Of a stretch of DNA of 64,000 bases, positions 1 through 11,348 are shown piece after piece (the first letter of the stretch is position 1; every line of letters begins with the position of its first letter). Below the pieces are notes generated by a model. It was not told the origin of the DNA, did not search any database, and saw only the letters and a list, made by a program, of their open reading frames with translations. The position numbers and the translations under genes were made by a program. Source of the stretch: RPQJ01 sp963726665 (GTDB taxonomy: Bacteria; Pseudomonadota; Gammaproteobacteria; Steroidobacterales; Steroidobacteraceae). The stretch is from NCBI GenBank assembly GCA_963726665.1, contig CAVSDW010000002.1:96534-160533 (forward strand), in the 5' to 3' direction.

Positions 1-679
1 GGTGCAGTTCCTGTACGCGACGGAACACGTCGAGCATGGATGAGGCGCCCACCTTGTCCGCAACCGTGACGCTCAGCATCACTACGAGCGCGATCATCAG
101 CACGTCCTTCACGCCGGCCGCGAAGGCGGCGGATCGCAGACCCGCGACGTAGACAAATGCAAGCATCGCGATGGCGGCCAGGACGGCAGCCTGCGGTGCG
201 CTGAGTGCGGAACCGAGCGTCAGGCGGAACACCAGGGTCAGCGCCGTCAGCTGGATCTGCACGTACACGATCAGCGCCGCGATGCCCGCAATGCCGACGA
301 TGACGCCGAGCCAGGGCGCACGGTAATGCAGGCTGAAGAAATCCGCCTGCGTGACGAGGCCGTACCGCTTGCCGGCCCGCCAGATCTGCGGCATCAGCCA
401 GTAGCCCAGGGCGCAGGCCAGCGAGACCGACGTGAAGGCGAGATAGGCCGGTGCGCCGAATGCCCAGGCATAGCCCGAAATGCCGAGCACGGCGAAAGTC
501 GTGTAGATCTCGCCCGCATTGACGAACCAGAAGATCCAGGCGCCGAAGCGGCGGCCGCCCACGGCCCATTCGTCCATGGTCGTGGCACGGGCCGATCGAA
601 AGCGCGCAAAGACAAGCGCCGCCACGACCGTGCCGAAGACGATCGCGACGCAGATCGCAAGGGGCAGGCCCAGTGTCAT
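1..679 (-). CDS. Sodium:solute symporter (SSS) family transporter, N-terminal part, cut by window edge
   Basis: Reading the minus strand from the ATG at 679 gives 226 codons that run off the left edge without a stop. The protein is strongly hydrophobic. It opens with a membrane segment, then has a WAVGGRRFGAWIFWF stretch and the NAGEIYTTFAVLG segment, which match the first two helices of sodium:solute symporters. At least five membrane segments are visible. The start overlaps the stop of the upstream DUF3311 gene by four bases (ATGA), the usual arrangement for this transporter pair. Substrate cannot be told from sequence; close relatives carry organic acids or amino acids. It is truncated only because the window ends. 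Confidence 0.85.
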   Translation of the reverse strand, partial: MTLGLPLAICVAIVFGTVVAALVFARFRSARATTMDEWAVGGRRFGAWIFWFVNAGEIYTTFAVLGISGYAWAFGAPAYLAFTSVSLACALGYWLMPQIWRAGKRYGLVTQADFFSLHYRAPWLGVIVGIAGIAALIVYVQIQLTALTLVFRLTLGSALSAPQAAVLAAIAMLAFVYVAGLRSAAFAAGVKDVLMIALVVMLSVTVADKVGASSMLDVFRRVQELH

Positions 680-888
680 GGCGAATCGTCGGACGACGCC
701 TTGCGGCGGTCGATCCGATAGACGATCGCGATGCACCCGGTCGTGAGCAGGATGCCGATCATCTGCCACACCATCGGGAAAGGCAGGCCGAATGGCTGCG
801 CGACGACGTCATTGACGAGCGGCGCGAGCGCCACCTGCCACGCGAACGGCACGAGCAGCAGCCAGCGGTGACGGTTCGAACCGCTCAT
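676..888 (-). CDS. DUF3311 small membrane protein
   Basis: This 70-residue protein has two hydrophobic segments (about residues 9-30 and 38-58) joined by a short loop, and a charged tail (RIDRRKASSDD). Such proteins (DUF3311) are typically encoded directly upstream of sodium:solute symporters and are thought to be partner subunits, but no biochemical role is known to me. It overlaps the DUF885 gene upstream and the symporter downstream, each by four bases, so the three genes are almost certainly translated from one message. Confidence 0.8.
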   Translation of the reverse strand: MSGSNRHRWLLLVPFAWQVALAPLVNDVVAQPFGLPFPMVWQMIGILLTTGCIAIVYRIDRRKASSDDSP

Positions 889-2684
889 GCGGCGGCGGTA
901 CAGCACCACGAGCGCACCTTGCGCTCGAGGACCGCCAGGGGCAGGCCGCCCGTGTCGAGGACCTGCTCGTGGAAGTCCTTCACGTCGAAGCGGCTGCCGA
1001 GTCTGCTCGCCGCTTCCTCGCGCAGCGCCTTGATGCGCAGCTCGCCGGTCTTGTAGGCGCAGGCCTGCCCGGGCCAGGCGATGTAGCGATCGATCTCCAC
1101 TTCTACGTCGTGTTGCGCCATGGAAGTGTTGGCCAGCATGTAGTCGATGGCCTGCTGGCGCGTCCACCGCTGCGCGTGCATGCCGGTGTCCACCACGAGC
1201 CGCACGGCGCGCAGCATTTCCATGTCGAGGTGGCCGAACAACTGGTACGGATCGGTGAACAAGCCCAGCTCCGGCCCGAGCGACTCGCTGTAGAGGCCCC
1301 AGCCCTCTGCGTAGGCGGTGGGACTGCCGTAGCGCAGGTTGTCCGGGAGCGAGTCGTCTTCGAGCGCGAGCGTGATCTGGTAGTGGTGCCCAGGGATGCC
1401 TTCGTGCAGCGTCAGCGTCTCGAGCGTCGGGATCGGCCGCGTATTCAGCATCGCCATGTTGAACCACAGCACGCCGGGCGACTCGCCGTCCGGCGGGCCC
1501 GGGCGGTAGTAGCCGGTGCCGCGCTGGCCGCCGATCGCCGGCAGCGCCCGTACCTCGAACGGTGCCCTGGGCTTTCGCGCGAACAGGCGCGGCATGCCGG
1601 CCCAGATGCGCTGCTCGATCTCGGCAAAGCGAGCCAGCAGCTCCGCCGGTTTCGTGTAGTAGAACTGCGGATCCTTGCGGATAAACTCGAAGAACGAAGG
1701 CAGGTCGCCCTTGAACCCGACCTCGGCACGCGTCGCTTCCATGCTCGATCGAATGCGCGCCACCTCGGCGAGGCCGGTCGCATGCAGCTGCTCGGCGCTC
1801 ACGTCCACCGTCGTGTGGTAGCGCAATTCGTTCGCGTAGAGCGCCGGCCCGTCCCGCATCGCCCAGCGACCGGGCGCGTCCGTCGCCTTGGGGACGTAGT
1901 CCTGCCGGAGGAAAGTCGCCAGCCGGCGGTAGGCGGGTAGTACTTCAGCGTCGACGGCGCGGGCATAGCGTGCGGTGAAACGCGAGCGCTGTTCGGCAGT
2001 CAGGCTTTCCGGAAACTTCCGGGTCGCCGCGAGGAACGGGGAGTCGGCGCTCGGCACGGCGAGCATCGCTTCAGCCTGTGCGGCGACTTTCTCGGCCACG
2101 ACGCGCGGTTGCACGAATCCGAGTTGCAGCCCCTCCCGCGCGCGGCGTGCGAGGGTATCGAGGTACCCGCCGAAACCGTGCAGGCGTTCGAGCCCGATTT
2201 CGTAGTCGTCAGCGGTCGCGAAAGGCGCTCCGGCGCCGGACACGTAGTCCGGCAATTCGACGTGCAGGCCGCCACTGGGGTCCAGCGGGACTCGCTGCTT
2301 CAGCTGCGCCATGCCGGCCTGGTACGACTGGACGCGTTGCTCCGCGTTGTATTGAAGCACGTCGTAGGCGATCTGATCTGTCAGGGGCAACGCCGGACGA
2401 GCGATCGACGCGAGCCCGGCGAGGTCGCGCACGGCGTTGGTCAGGCCCGCGGCGAAGGCCGGGTCTCCGAGCGGATCGACGAAAGCCGCGGTACCACGCG
2501 GCGGCGGCGTTCTCGGCAGCGGGTCGAGCGCATTGCTCGCCGCTTCGCTCTCGGCGATGAGGTTGCGCAGGCGCTGCGATGCCGTCTCGGGTCCGGCCGC
2601 GAAGGCCAGGTACGGCAGCCAAGGCAGGGCCAGCGAACCCGCCAGGACCTGCAGCGTACGGCGGCGACCGGGCAGTGTGTCCAT
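885..2684 (-). CDS. DUF885 family exported metallopeptidase-like protein
   Basis: The 599-residue product begins with a basic N-terminus and a hydrophobic stretch ending AFA at about residue 29, a signal peptide (RRRTLQVLAG hints at Tat export but lacks a perfect twin-arginine motif). The rest is the DUF885 fold. The diagnostic HEGIPGHHYQ motif lies at residues 427-436 and AEGWGLYSE near 459-467, which together resemble a gluzincin zinc site (HExxxHH plus a downstream Glu). Family members are periplasmic proteins assumed to be peptidases. It is first in a tight operon with a DUF3311/symporter pair, suggesting hydrolysis of a peptide or conjugate followed by uptake of the product. Substrate unknown. 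Confidence 0.85.
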   Translation of the reverse strand: MDTLPGRRRTLQVLAGSLALPWLPYLAFAAGPETASQRLRNLIAESEAASNALDPLPRTPPPRGTAAFVDPLGDPAFAAGLTNAVRDLAGLASIARPALPLTDQIAYDVLQYNAEQRVQSYQAGMAQLKQRVPLDPSGGLHVELPDYVSGAGAPFATADDYEIGLERLHGFGGYLDTLARRAREGLQLGFVQPRVVAEKVAAQAEAMLAVPSADSPFLAATRKFPESLTAEQRSRFTARYARAVDAEVLPAYRRLATFLRQDYVPKATDAPGRWAMRDGPALYANELRYHTTVDVSAEQLHATGLAEVARIRSSMEATRAEVGFKGDLPSFFEFIRKDPQFYYTKPAELLARFAEIEQRIWAGMPRLFARKPRAPFEVRALPAIGGQRGTGYYRPGPPDGESPGVLWFNMAMLNTRPIPTLETLTLHEGIPGHHYQITLALEDDSLPDNLRYGSPTAYAEGWGLYSESLGPELGLFTDPYQLFGHLDMEMLRAVRLVVDTGMHAQRWTRQQAIDYMLANTSMAQHDVEVEIDRYIAWPGQACAYKTGELRIKALREEAASRLGSRFDVKDFHEQVLDTGGLPLAVLERKVRSWCCTAAA

Positions 2685-2781
2685 GCCGCGATGATGCCGA
2701 AAAATTCGACGGCGTGTGCCGTCCTGCGTTCGGCACGAAGCGCGATCCGCTATCCGAGTCTCACTAGCCGCTGAGCGGTGG

Positions 2782-3954
2782 TCACGAACCGCTCTGCGCG
2801 GCTCGCCCCTCGATCCCCTTCACGAACCCGCCGATTGCGGGCTCGAACCTCGCGAGGTCGCTCAGGAACGCGTCGTGGCCCTGCAGCGAGGGGAAGGCGT
2901 GGAATTCGACGTGCCCGCCCGCGGCTCGCAGATGCTCCGCAATCTCACGTTGCTGCGCGACGGGAAAGAGCATGTCGGTCTCGACGCCGATTACCAGCGA
3001 GCGCCTGACCCCGAAGCGGCCGAACGCCGCTTCGAGCGATCCGCCACCGTGGTCGGCGAGGTCGAACTGGTCCATCGCGCGGGAGAGATAGAGGTAGGCG
3101 TTTGCGTCGAACAGGTCGGCAAAGCGCAGCGCCTGGTGCTCGAGATAGGCCTCGACCTCGAACTGGGGCCGGAAATCGCCCGACAATCCGGCGGTCTCGG
3201 GCACGCGCCTTCGGCCGAACCGCTCGTCCCATTCCTGCGGCGAGCGGTAGGTGATGGTTCCGAGCTTGCGCGCGAGGCGCAATCCGAGGCGTGGCCCCCG
3301 GCCAGGCTCGTAGTTTCCGCCGCGCCAGGACGGGTCACCGCGCACCATCTCCCGCTGCAGGGAGCGCAGCGCGATCGCGAATGGCGTGGCGTGCGCCGCG
3401 CCCGAGATGGTCACGAGGTTTTCGACCTCGGCCGGGTACAGCGCGCAATAGGCGAGCACGACCATGCCGCCCAGCGACGGCCCGATCAAGGCTGCGACGC
3501 GCTCGATGCCGAGCGTACGCAGGGCCTCGCGACCGGCCGCCGCGATGTCCTCGACCGTGATCTCCGGGAAACCGATGCCGTACGGGCGGCCAGTCACCGG
3601 GTCCACGGACGCCGGGCTCGAAGAGCCGAAAGGGCTCCCGAGCGAATTGATGCACACGACGAAGAACCGGCGGGTGTCGACCGGCCGACCCTCGCCGATC
3701 ATGGTCTCCCACCAGCCCGGCCGGGGATCGGCCGGCGAGGACGCGGCATGTGCCGAGGGCGAAAGGCCGGTGAAGATGACGATCGCGTTGTCGCGTGCGG
3801 CGTTCAGCCGGCCCCAGCACTCGTAGGCGATGACCGGGCGCTCGACGACCCCGCCGCGGTACAGGCGAAGCGGTGCCGGCAGCTCCGCGAACCTGCGTGC
3901 TGGCAGGTCGGCAGCGGTCGAAGTCGCAGGCGTACGCGCGAGTGCCATGGCCAT
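2782..3954 (-). CDS. metX: MetX-family acyltransferase (homoserine or, more likely, serine O-succinyltransferase)
   Basis: The 390-residue protein is an alpha/beta hydrolase-fold acyltransferase. The nucleophile Ser160 sits in GPSLGGM, the acid is in VETDMLFP and the base in QGHDAFLSD. The family signature FVVCINSLG followed by a PATG-like DPVTGRPYG segment identifies MetX. Two stretches (LRSLQREMVRGDP and TYRSPQEWDERFGR) are, from memory, characteristic of the xanthomonad branch shown to be serine O-succinyltransferases feeding cysteine synthesis, rather than true homoserine acetyltransferases. It stands alone between the DUF885 gene and der, with 86 bp upstream and no SAM riboswitch seen. 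The gene name follows the family; the substrate is inferred. Confidence 0.8.
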   Translation of the reverse strand: MAMALARTPATSTAADLPARRFAELPAPLRLYRGGVVERPVIAYECWGRLNAARDNAIVIFTGLSPSAHAASSPADPRPGWWETMIGEGRPVDTRRFFVVCINSLGSPFGSSSPASVDPVTGRPYGIGFPEITVEDIAAAGREALRTLGIERVAALIGPSLGGMVVLAYCALYPAEVENLVTISGAAHATPFAIALRSLQREMVRGDPSWRGGNYEPGRGPRLGLRLARKLGTITYRSPQEWDERFGRRRVPETAGLSGDFRPQFEVEAYLEHQALRFADLFDANAYLYLSRAMDQFDLADHGGGSLEAAFGRFGVRRSLVIGVETDMLFPVAQQREIAEHLRAAGGHVEFHAFPSLQGHDAFLSDLARFEPAIGGFVKGIEGRAAQSGS

Positions 3955-4040
3955 GCAGGCAGTCTATGCCCGGCTCCCCTCCAAACAAGTGCGAGAGGAT
4001 AGCGCGTCAGAAGCGCTGGTTATTAGATTCGTGGCGTGGG

Positions 4041-5450
4041 TCAGCGCTTGCCGGTCCCGGCGCGCCGGTTCTTGATCAGGCGGACTCGCTTGCGCTGCTG
4101 GCGCGGGGACAGCTCGTTGCGCCGCCCGGAATACGGGTTGTCGTCGGTGCGGAACTCGATGCGCATGGGCGTGCCCTTCAGCCGGAAGGTGTGGCGGAAG
4201 TGGTTTTCGAGGTAACGCCGGTAGGTGTCCGGGACGTGCTGCGTCTGGTTCCCGTGGATCACCACGATCGGCGGGTTGCGGCCGCCCTGGTGGGCGTAAC
4301 GCAGCTTGATCCGGCGGCCGCGGACCAGCGGGGGCTGGTGCATGGTGATGGCCTGCTCGAGCGCGCGGGTCAGTTCCTTGGTCGGCAGTTCCTTCATGGC
4401 CGCCCGGTAGGCCATGCGCACCGAGCCCATGAGATCGCCCACGCCCGTGCCGTGCAGCGCCGAGATGAAGTGCACCGGCGCGTACGCGAGGAAATCGAGC
4501 CGCAGGTCCAGGCCGTCCCGGATCGCATCGCGCTGCGAGGGGTCGATCCCATCCCACTTGTTGACCGCGATCACGAGCGCCCGTCCCTGCTCGTTGATCA
4601 GCCCGAGCAGGCTCGCGTCCTGCTCGGCGATCGTGTCGTGCGCGTCGACCACGCCGATCACGACGTTGGCCTCCTCGATGGCCTGCAGCGTCTTGACGAT
4701 GCTGAACTTCTCGATCGTGTCGCTCACCCGGGCACGCCGCCGCACACCGGCGGTGTCGATCAGGGTGTACCTCTGGCCGTCGCGCTCGAAGGGCACGAAG
4801 ACCGTGTCACGCGTCGTCCCCGGCTGGTCGAAGGTGACGAGCCGCTCCTCGCCCAGCAACCGGTTGATCAGCGTGGACTTGCCCACGTTCGGACGCCCGA
4901 CCACCGCCACGCGGATCTCGCCCTCGCCGGCCGCAACCTCGCCAGGCTGCTCCTGCGCCACCCCCACCCCGTCGAGCGCGAGTTCGAGCAGATCCTCGAT
5001 ACCCTGCTTGTGCGTGGCCGAAATCGCCGCCGGCACACCGAAACCGAGCTGGTGAAAATCGGCACCGGCGATGTCCGGGTCGAGCGACTCGGACTTGTTT
5101 GCGACGACGATGACGGATTTTCCGCTGCGCCGCAGGATGTTCGCGACGTGGATGTCGGCTGGCACGCAGCCTTGCCGCACGTCGACGATCAGCAGCACCC
5201 GATCCGCCTCCTCGACCGCCTTCAGCGTCTGCTCGGCCATCTGGCGTTCGACGCCCTGGGAGACCTCGACCAGGCCGCCGGTGTCCACCACGACGCAGGG
5301 TCGGGGCCCGACTCGCGCGTACCCGTACTTGCGGTCCCGCGTGAGGCCGGGCACGTCTGCGACCAGCGCATCGCGCGTGCGAGTCAGCGCATTGAAGAGC
5401 GTGGACTTGCCGACGTTGGGGCGCCCGACCAGGGCGACGACGGGTAGCAC
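4041..5450 (-). CDS. der: Ribosome assembly GTPase Der (EngA)
   Basis: Der is a tandem GTPase needed for 50S ribosomal subunit maturation. The 469-residue protein has two G domains, each opening with GRPNVGKST (near residues 8 and about 180), followed by DTGG and DTAG switch motifs and NKSE and NKWD base-recognition motifs. A KH-like C-terminal domain ends in a basic tail (RVRLIKNRRAGTGKR) typical of rRNA binding. It starts one base after the bamB stop, so the two are co-transcribed, as in many gammaproteobacteria. Confidence 0.97.
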   Translation of the reverse strand: MLPVVALVGRPNVGKSTLFNALTRTRDALVADVPGLTRDRKYGYARVGPRPCVVVDTGGLVEVSQGVERQMAEQTLKAVEEADRVLLIVDVRQGCVPADIHVANILRRSGKSVIVVANKSESLDPDIAGADFHQLGFGVPAAISATHKQGIEDLLELALDGVGVAQEQPGEVAAGEGEIRVAVVGRPNVGKSTLINRLLGEERLVTFDQPGTTRDTVFVPFERDGQRYTLIDTAGVRRRARVSDTIEKFSIVKTLQAIEEANVVIGVVDAHDTIAEQDASLLGLINEQGRALVIAVNKWDGIDPSQRDAIRDGLDLRLDFLAYAPVHFISALHGTGVGDLMGSVRMAYRAAMKELPTKELTRALEQAITMHQPPLVRGRRIKLRYAHQGGRNPPIVVIHGNQTQHVPDTYRRYLENHFRHTFRLKGTPMRIEFRTDDNPYSGRRNELSPRQQRKRVRLIKNRRAGTGKR

Positions 5451-5451
5451 G

Positions 5452-6609
5452 TCAGCTTCCCTTGGCGCCCCCGGAGCTGAACGCCTCGAGGTGACCGCCC
5501 TCGTCGATCACGAAGATGCGCCCGCCCATCACCAGCGGCGGAGCCGCGATGCGCGTGTCGCCGGGGCGTTCACGCGCGACGAACGTGCCGGAACTGCGGT
5601 CGAGCCAGTGCAGGTAGCCCTCGAAATCGCCGACGACGACGGCGCTGCCGTCCACGGCCGGGGGGCTGAGCCCGCGGCGCGCGAGGCCTTTCTGCTGCCA
5701 GACGACGGTGCCATCGCGGCGACGCAGCGCCACGACTTCGCCGTCGGAGGTGGAGACGTAGACCTGGTCGTCATCGATGGCGAGCCCGCGGTAGCTCGAC
5801 ATTTCGCGAGACCACCACAGCTGCCCGGTGTCGAGCGCGATCATCGCGACCCGGCCCTGGTAGCCGACGGCGTAGACGTCCTTGCCCGAGACCTGCACGG
5901 CGGAATCCACGTCCGAGAGGCGCTCGAGTTCCGTACGGCCATGCGGAGTCGTGAGTTGCGCCTGCCAGAGGATCTCGCCCTTGGCCAGCGTCACGGCCAT
6001 GATCTTGCCGGTGTCGAATCCGGCGACGACCGTGTCGCCGCCGGCCGCAACCGGCGTGGCCGTTCCGCGCAGCGACAGGCGGGGCACGACGTCCTCGACC
6101 AGCCATTCTTCCTTGCCGTCGCTCGCCGAGAGCGAGCGCAGCCTGCCTTCCACCGAGCGCACGATCACGTGATCCCCGTCGACCAATGGCGGCGCGAGGA
6201 TTTCACCCGGGATGCGCGCCTTCCAGCGCTGCTTGCCGGTCGCCGCGTCGAGCGCGACGAGGTCGCCATCGCTGGTGCCGACCACGACCATGCCCGAACC
6301 GACTCCCGGTCCAGCCGAAAGCTCGAGTTCCGTGTCTGTCTTCCATTTCTGCTTGCCGGTCGCCGCGTCGAGCGCGCGGACCTTGCCGTCCCGCCCGGCT
6401 GCGTACACCGTGTCGCCGGATCCAGCCACGCCGAGCGTCAGGCGCAGCACTTCTCCCCCGCCGCCCATGCCCTCGGACCACAGCCGCTGCACGGGAAGCA
6501 CAGCCTTGATCTCCACCAGCTCGGCCGGCGGCTCGACGGTCGTGTCCTTGTTGCAGGCCGTGAGCGCGGCAAGCAGCGCAAGCGCGGCGATCGGGCGTGC
6601 GTGTGTCAT
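5452..6609 (-). CDS. bamB: Outer membrane assembly lipoprotein BamB
   Basis: BamB is the beta-propeller lipoprotein of the BAM complex that inserts outer membrane proteins. The 385-residue product has a lipoprotein signal with lipobox LTAC (Cys19). PQQ-like blade repeats follow, seen as recurring ALDAATGKQKWK, ALDAATGKQRWK, ALDTGQLWW and LDRSSGTF motifs. Length matches the family. The start overlaps the yfgM stop by four bases and the stop is one base before der, conserved as yfgM-bamB-der in gammaproteobacteria. Confidence 0.95.
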   Translation of the reverse strand: MTHARPIAALALLAALTACNKDTTVEPPAELVEIKAVLPVQRLWSEGMGGGGEVLRLTLGVAGSGDTVYAAGRDGKVRALDAATGKQKWKTDTELELSAGPGVGSGMVVVGTSDGDLVALDAATGKQRWKARIPGEILAPPLVDGDHVIVRSVEGRLRSLSASDGKEEWLVEDVVPRLSLRGTATPVAAGGDTVVAGFDTGKIMAVTLAKGEILWQAQLTTPHGRTELERLSDVDSAVQVSGKDVYAVGYQGRVAMIALDTGQLWWSREMSSYRGLAIDDDQVYVSTSDGEVVALRRRDGTVVWQQKGLARRGLSPPAVDGSAVVVGDFEGYLHWLDRSSGTFVARERPGDTRIAAPPLVMGGRIFVIDEGGHLEAFSSGGAKGS

Positions 6610-7283
6610 TTCAGCGGCGCCGCGCTGGCGGCGCTCGGGCCGGGCGCCGTGGCTGCGGCCGGCAGCGCGTCTCGCTTGAGCTCGACGTACGGGCGGTCGA
6701 GGCCGGCCTCCGCGTTCTGCGACGCGAGCGCCTCGTCGTACTCCCGCCGCGCAGAGGCGGCATCGCCCTTGCCGAGGTACGCGTCACCGCGCAGGTCGTG
6801 ATACAGGGCCGCGTAGGATCCCGCGTCCGCGACGCCGAGCAACGCCAGCGCGTCGTCGTACTTGGCCTGCTCGATCAGGACCCGCGCGAGGCGCGAGCGG
6901 GCGACCGAGCGGAGCTCCGCGTCCTTGGAGCCGTCCATCACCAGGCGCAGGTGCCGCGCCGCATCTTCGAGCTTGCGCTGTTCGACGGCCATGCGCGCCA
7001 GCGCAAGGTCCGACTGGTCGGCGTAAGGAGACGTGGGGTGTTCGTCGCGAAGCGCCTTGGCTTCGACCACGGCCTGGTCGAACTTGTCCTGGCCCAGGGC
7101 CGTGATCACCGCCTGGTAGGCGGCGATGTCGTGCTCGGCCTGCGCCATCCGGCTGTTCTGCCAGTACTGCCAGCCCCACAGCAACGCGAGGCCGAGCGTG
7201 ATGCCACCCACGATCCACAGCCAGTTCTCGCTCCACCAGCGGCGCAGTTGTTCTTCGGCTTCGTTGTCTGTCAGGTCTTCCAC
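6606..7283 (-). CDS. yfgM: YfgM-like TPR protein, SecYEG ancillary subunit
   Basis: This 225-residue protein has a short cytoplasmic N-terminus (EAEEQLRRWW), one membrane segment at about residues 22-42, and a periplasmic tetratricopeptide region. That is the architecture of YfgM, which links SecYEG to periplasmic chaperones such as PpiD. The C-terminus ends in an Ala/Pro-rich tail. It lies between hisS (54 bp upstream) and bamB (four-base overlap), exactly as expected for yfgM. Confidence 0.9.
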   Translation of the reverse strand: MEDLTDNEAEEQLRRWWSENWLWIVGGITLGLALLWGWQYWQNSRMAQAEHDIAAYQAVITALGQDKFDQAVVEAKALRDEHPTSPYADQSDLALARMAVEQRKLEDAARHLRLVMDGSKDAELRSVARSRLARVLIEQAKYDDALALLGVADAGSYAALYHDLRGDAYLGKGDAASARREYDEALASQNAEAGLDRPYVELKRDALPAAATAPGPSAASAAPLK

Positions 7284-7337
7284 TTCAAGAACTCCGTCAT
7301 GCCGGCCCGGCGCCTGCCGGTGCCGTGCTGATTGATG

Positions 7338-8624
<1,287 letters not shown>

Positions 8625-8641
8625 GGGTGCTTCCCCGGCGC

Positions 8642-9437
8642 TCAGCGCAACGACCCGTCGGGGCCGACGCCGAACCGTGCCACGGTCTGTCCCGACGGCG
8701 GCGGCGGCATGGTCGTCCGTCGCCCATTGACCGAGAGCGCGACCCCCGGCGCATTGCCGAGCGTGACGCTGAGCGGCGCGACCCCGGACACCGTGCGCTC
8801 GAGTCCCGGCCTTGCCGAGATCGTACAGGATCGCCTTGCCCGCGCCGTCGTACACCTCGATCCAGGAGTCCGCCGCAAAATCGAACGCCAGTCCGACCTG
8901 GCCCGGCGGAACGGCCGTCGCGGCTCCCGCGCCCTGGGGCGCCGGGGAACCTTGCGCCGCGCCCTCGATCGCGCGCTGGCTGGCCGCGGCGCCCTGCCCG
9001 CTCGCCTCCCGGGCGCCCGGCAGGTGCAGTCCGTAGGCGGCCAGGTAGGCGGCAATGCCGGCGGCGACGAGAAATGCCACGGCGCCGCCCAACAGCCACG
9101 GCGACACGAAGCGACTGCGAGTCGGAGCCATCTCCTCACGCGACTTCGGCACCAGGGTGGGCTGCGCGAGCTGCTCCCTGGAGCGGTCGTAGGCGCCGAG
9201 TATCTCGTCCGCGGACAGGCCGAGCATCGACGCGTAACGCCGGAGGTGGCCCCTCACGAACACGGGAGCACCGAGCGTCGCGTAGTCGTTGGACTCGAGT
9301 GCCATGACAACCCCGGCGTCGAGGTTCAACCGCTCGGCGACCTGCTGCTCGCCGAAGCCGGCAAGCTCACGCTGCCGCCTGAGCCGGGCGCCCGGGTCCG
9401 TGGGCAGCTCGGCGATCTCTGCGTCGGGCCTGGTCAC
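8642..9437 (-). CDS. rodZ: RodZ cytoskeletal protein, reading frame broken by one extra base
   Basis: RodZ connects the MreB cytoskeleton to the cell-wall machinery. The N-terminal helix-turn-helix (residues about 12-80), a membrane segment (about 112-135) and the start of the periplasmic DUF4115 domain (DSWIEVYDGAGKAILYDLGKAG) read in one frame. The remaining DUF4115 core (ERTVSGVAPLSVTLGNAPGV through GPDGSLR) reads in the next frame. One surplus base in the run of three C at 8805-8807 accounts for this; removing it gives 264 continuous codons ending at 8642. The start overlaps the pilW stop by four bases. Unrepaired, the frame runs into hisS. Confidence 0.85.
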
Positions 9438-10191
9438 TTCGGCGCCCGCTCCGCGTCAAGCAGGGCGCTCATCTCGGGAGACATCGGATAGTCCTTCTTC
9501 AGGCGCTCCGCGTAGATCGCGGCCTGCCGGCTGTCGCCCAGGCCGCGTTCGATGCGGTAGGCGAGCCACAGCGTGGCCGCCGATATGGGCGCGGTCGCCG
9601 CATAGCGCTCGAGGAACCCCCGGGCCTGCAGGTCGTTGCCGAGCTCGTGCTCCAGGTCGGCCATCTCGAACAGCGCATCGGGCTGGTTGACCTTGTAGTT
9701 GAGCGCCTGCCGGAAATACTTCTCCGCGTCCTGCGGGCGGCCGTCGGCCCGCGCGCAACGACCTGCGTTCGAGTAGGCGATCTCGGGCGAGCGGTTCAAT
9801 GGACTCGCCGCCGACTTGAGCAGCAGCTCCTCGCCGAGCTTCCTCTCGCCCTTGAGGCACAGGAACGCCGCGTAGCTGTTCATGATGTTCGGATCGTCGC
9901 GGCTCAGCTTGAGCGCTTCCTCGAAATGCGACTTGGCCTTCTTGTCGTCGCCGAGCCGGTCGTAAAGGAACGCGGCCGCGACCTGGGTGATCGCGGTGTG
10001 AGGATCCTGCTCCAGCGCCTTCTCGACTTTTTCGCGCGCGGACGTGAGGTCGCCCTGCTGGATGTAGGCGAGTGCGAGCTGGGCGTTCGCCTCGGCGGCC
10101 TTGCGCTTATCGACCTGGCTGCCCTGCTGCTGCGCAGGCGCCCCGACCGCCGCGAGGAGCAGTGCAAGCGCCGCAGCCACCGCCAACCGCC

Positions 10192-10195
<4 letters not shown>
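9434..10195 (-). CDS. pilW: Type IV pilus biogenesis/stability protein PilW (PilF), TPR
   Basis: The 253-residue protein has a signal peptide (cleavage likely after GAPA near residue 21) and then tetratricopeptide repeats, including AEANAQLALAYIQQGDL and NSYAAFLCLKGE. This matches PilW/PilF, the pilotin that helps PilQ secretin assemble in the outer membrane. Unlike Pseudomonas PilF it shows no lipobox cysteine, so it may be a soluble periplasmic form. It overlaps rlmN upstream and rodZ downstream by four bases each, the usual rlmN-pilW-rodZ order. Confidence 0.9.
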
Positions 10196-11310
<1,115 letters not shown>

Positions 11311-11348
11311 GGTGGATCTGGATCTGTCCGTGCGTGGGAGGTTCCCGC

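Noticed and set aside
3955..4040. A SAM or related riboswitch ahead of the metX-like gene
   Set aside because: The 86-bp gap shows no conserved aptamer core, only a weak AGCGC/GCGCT hairpin.
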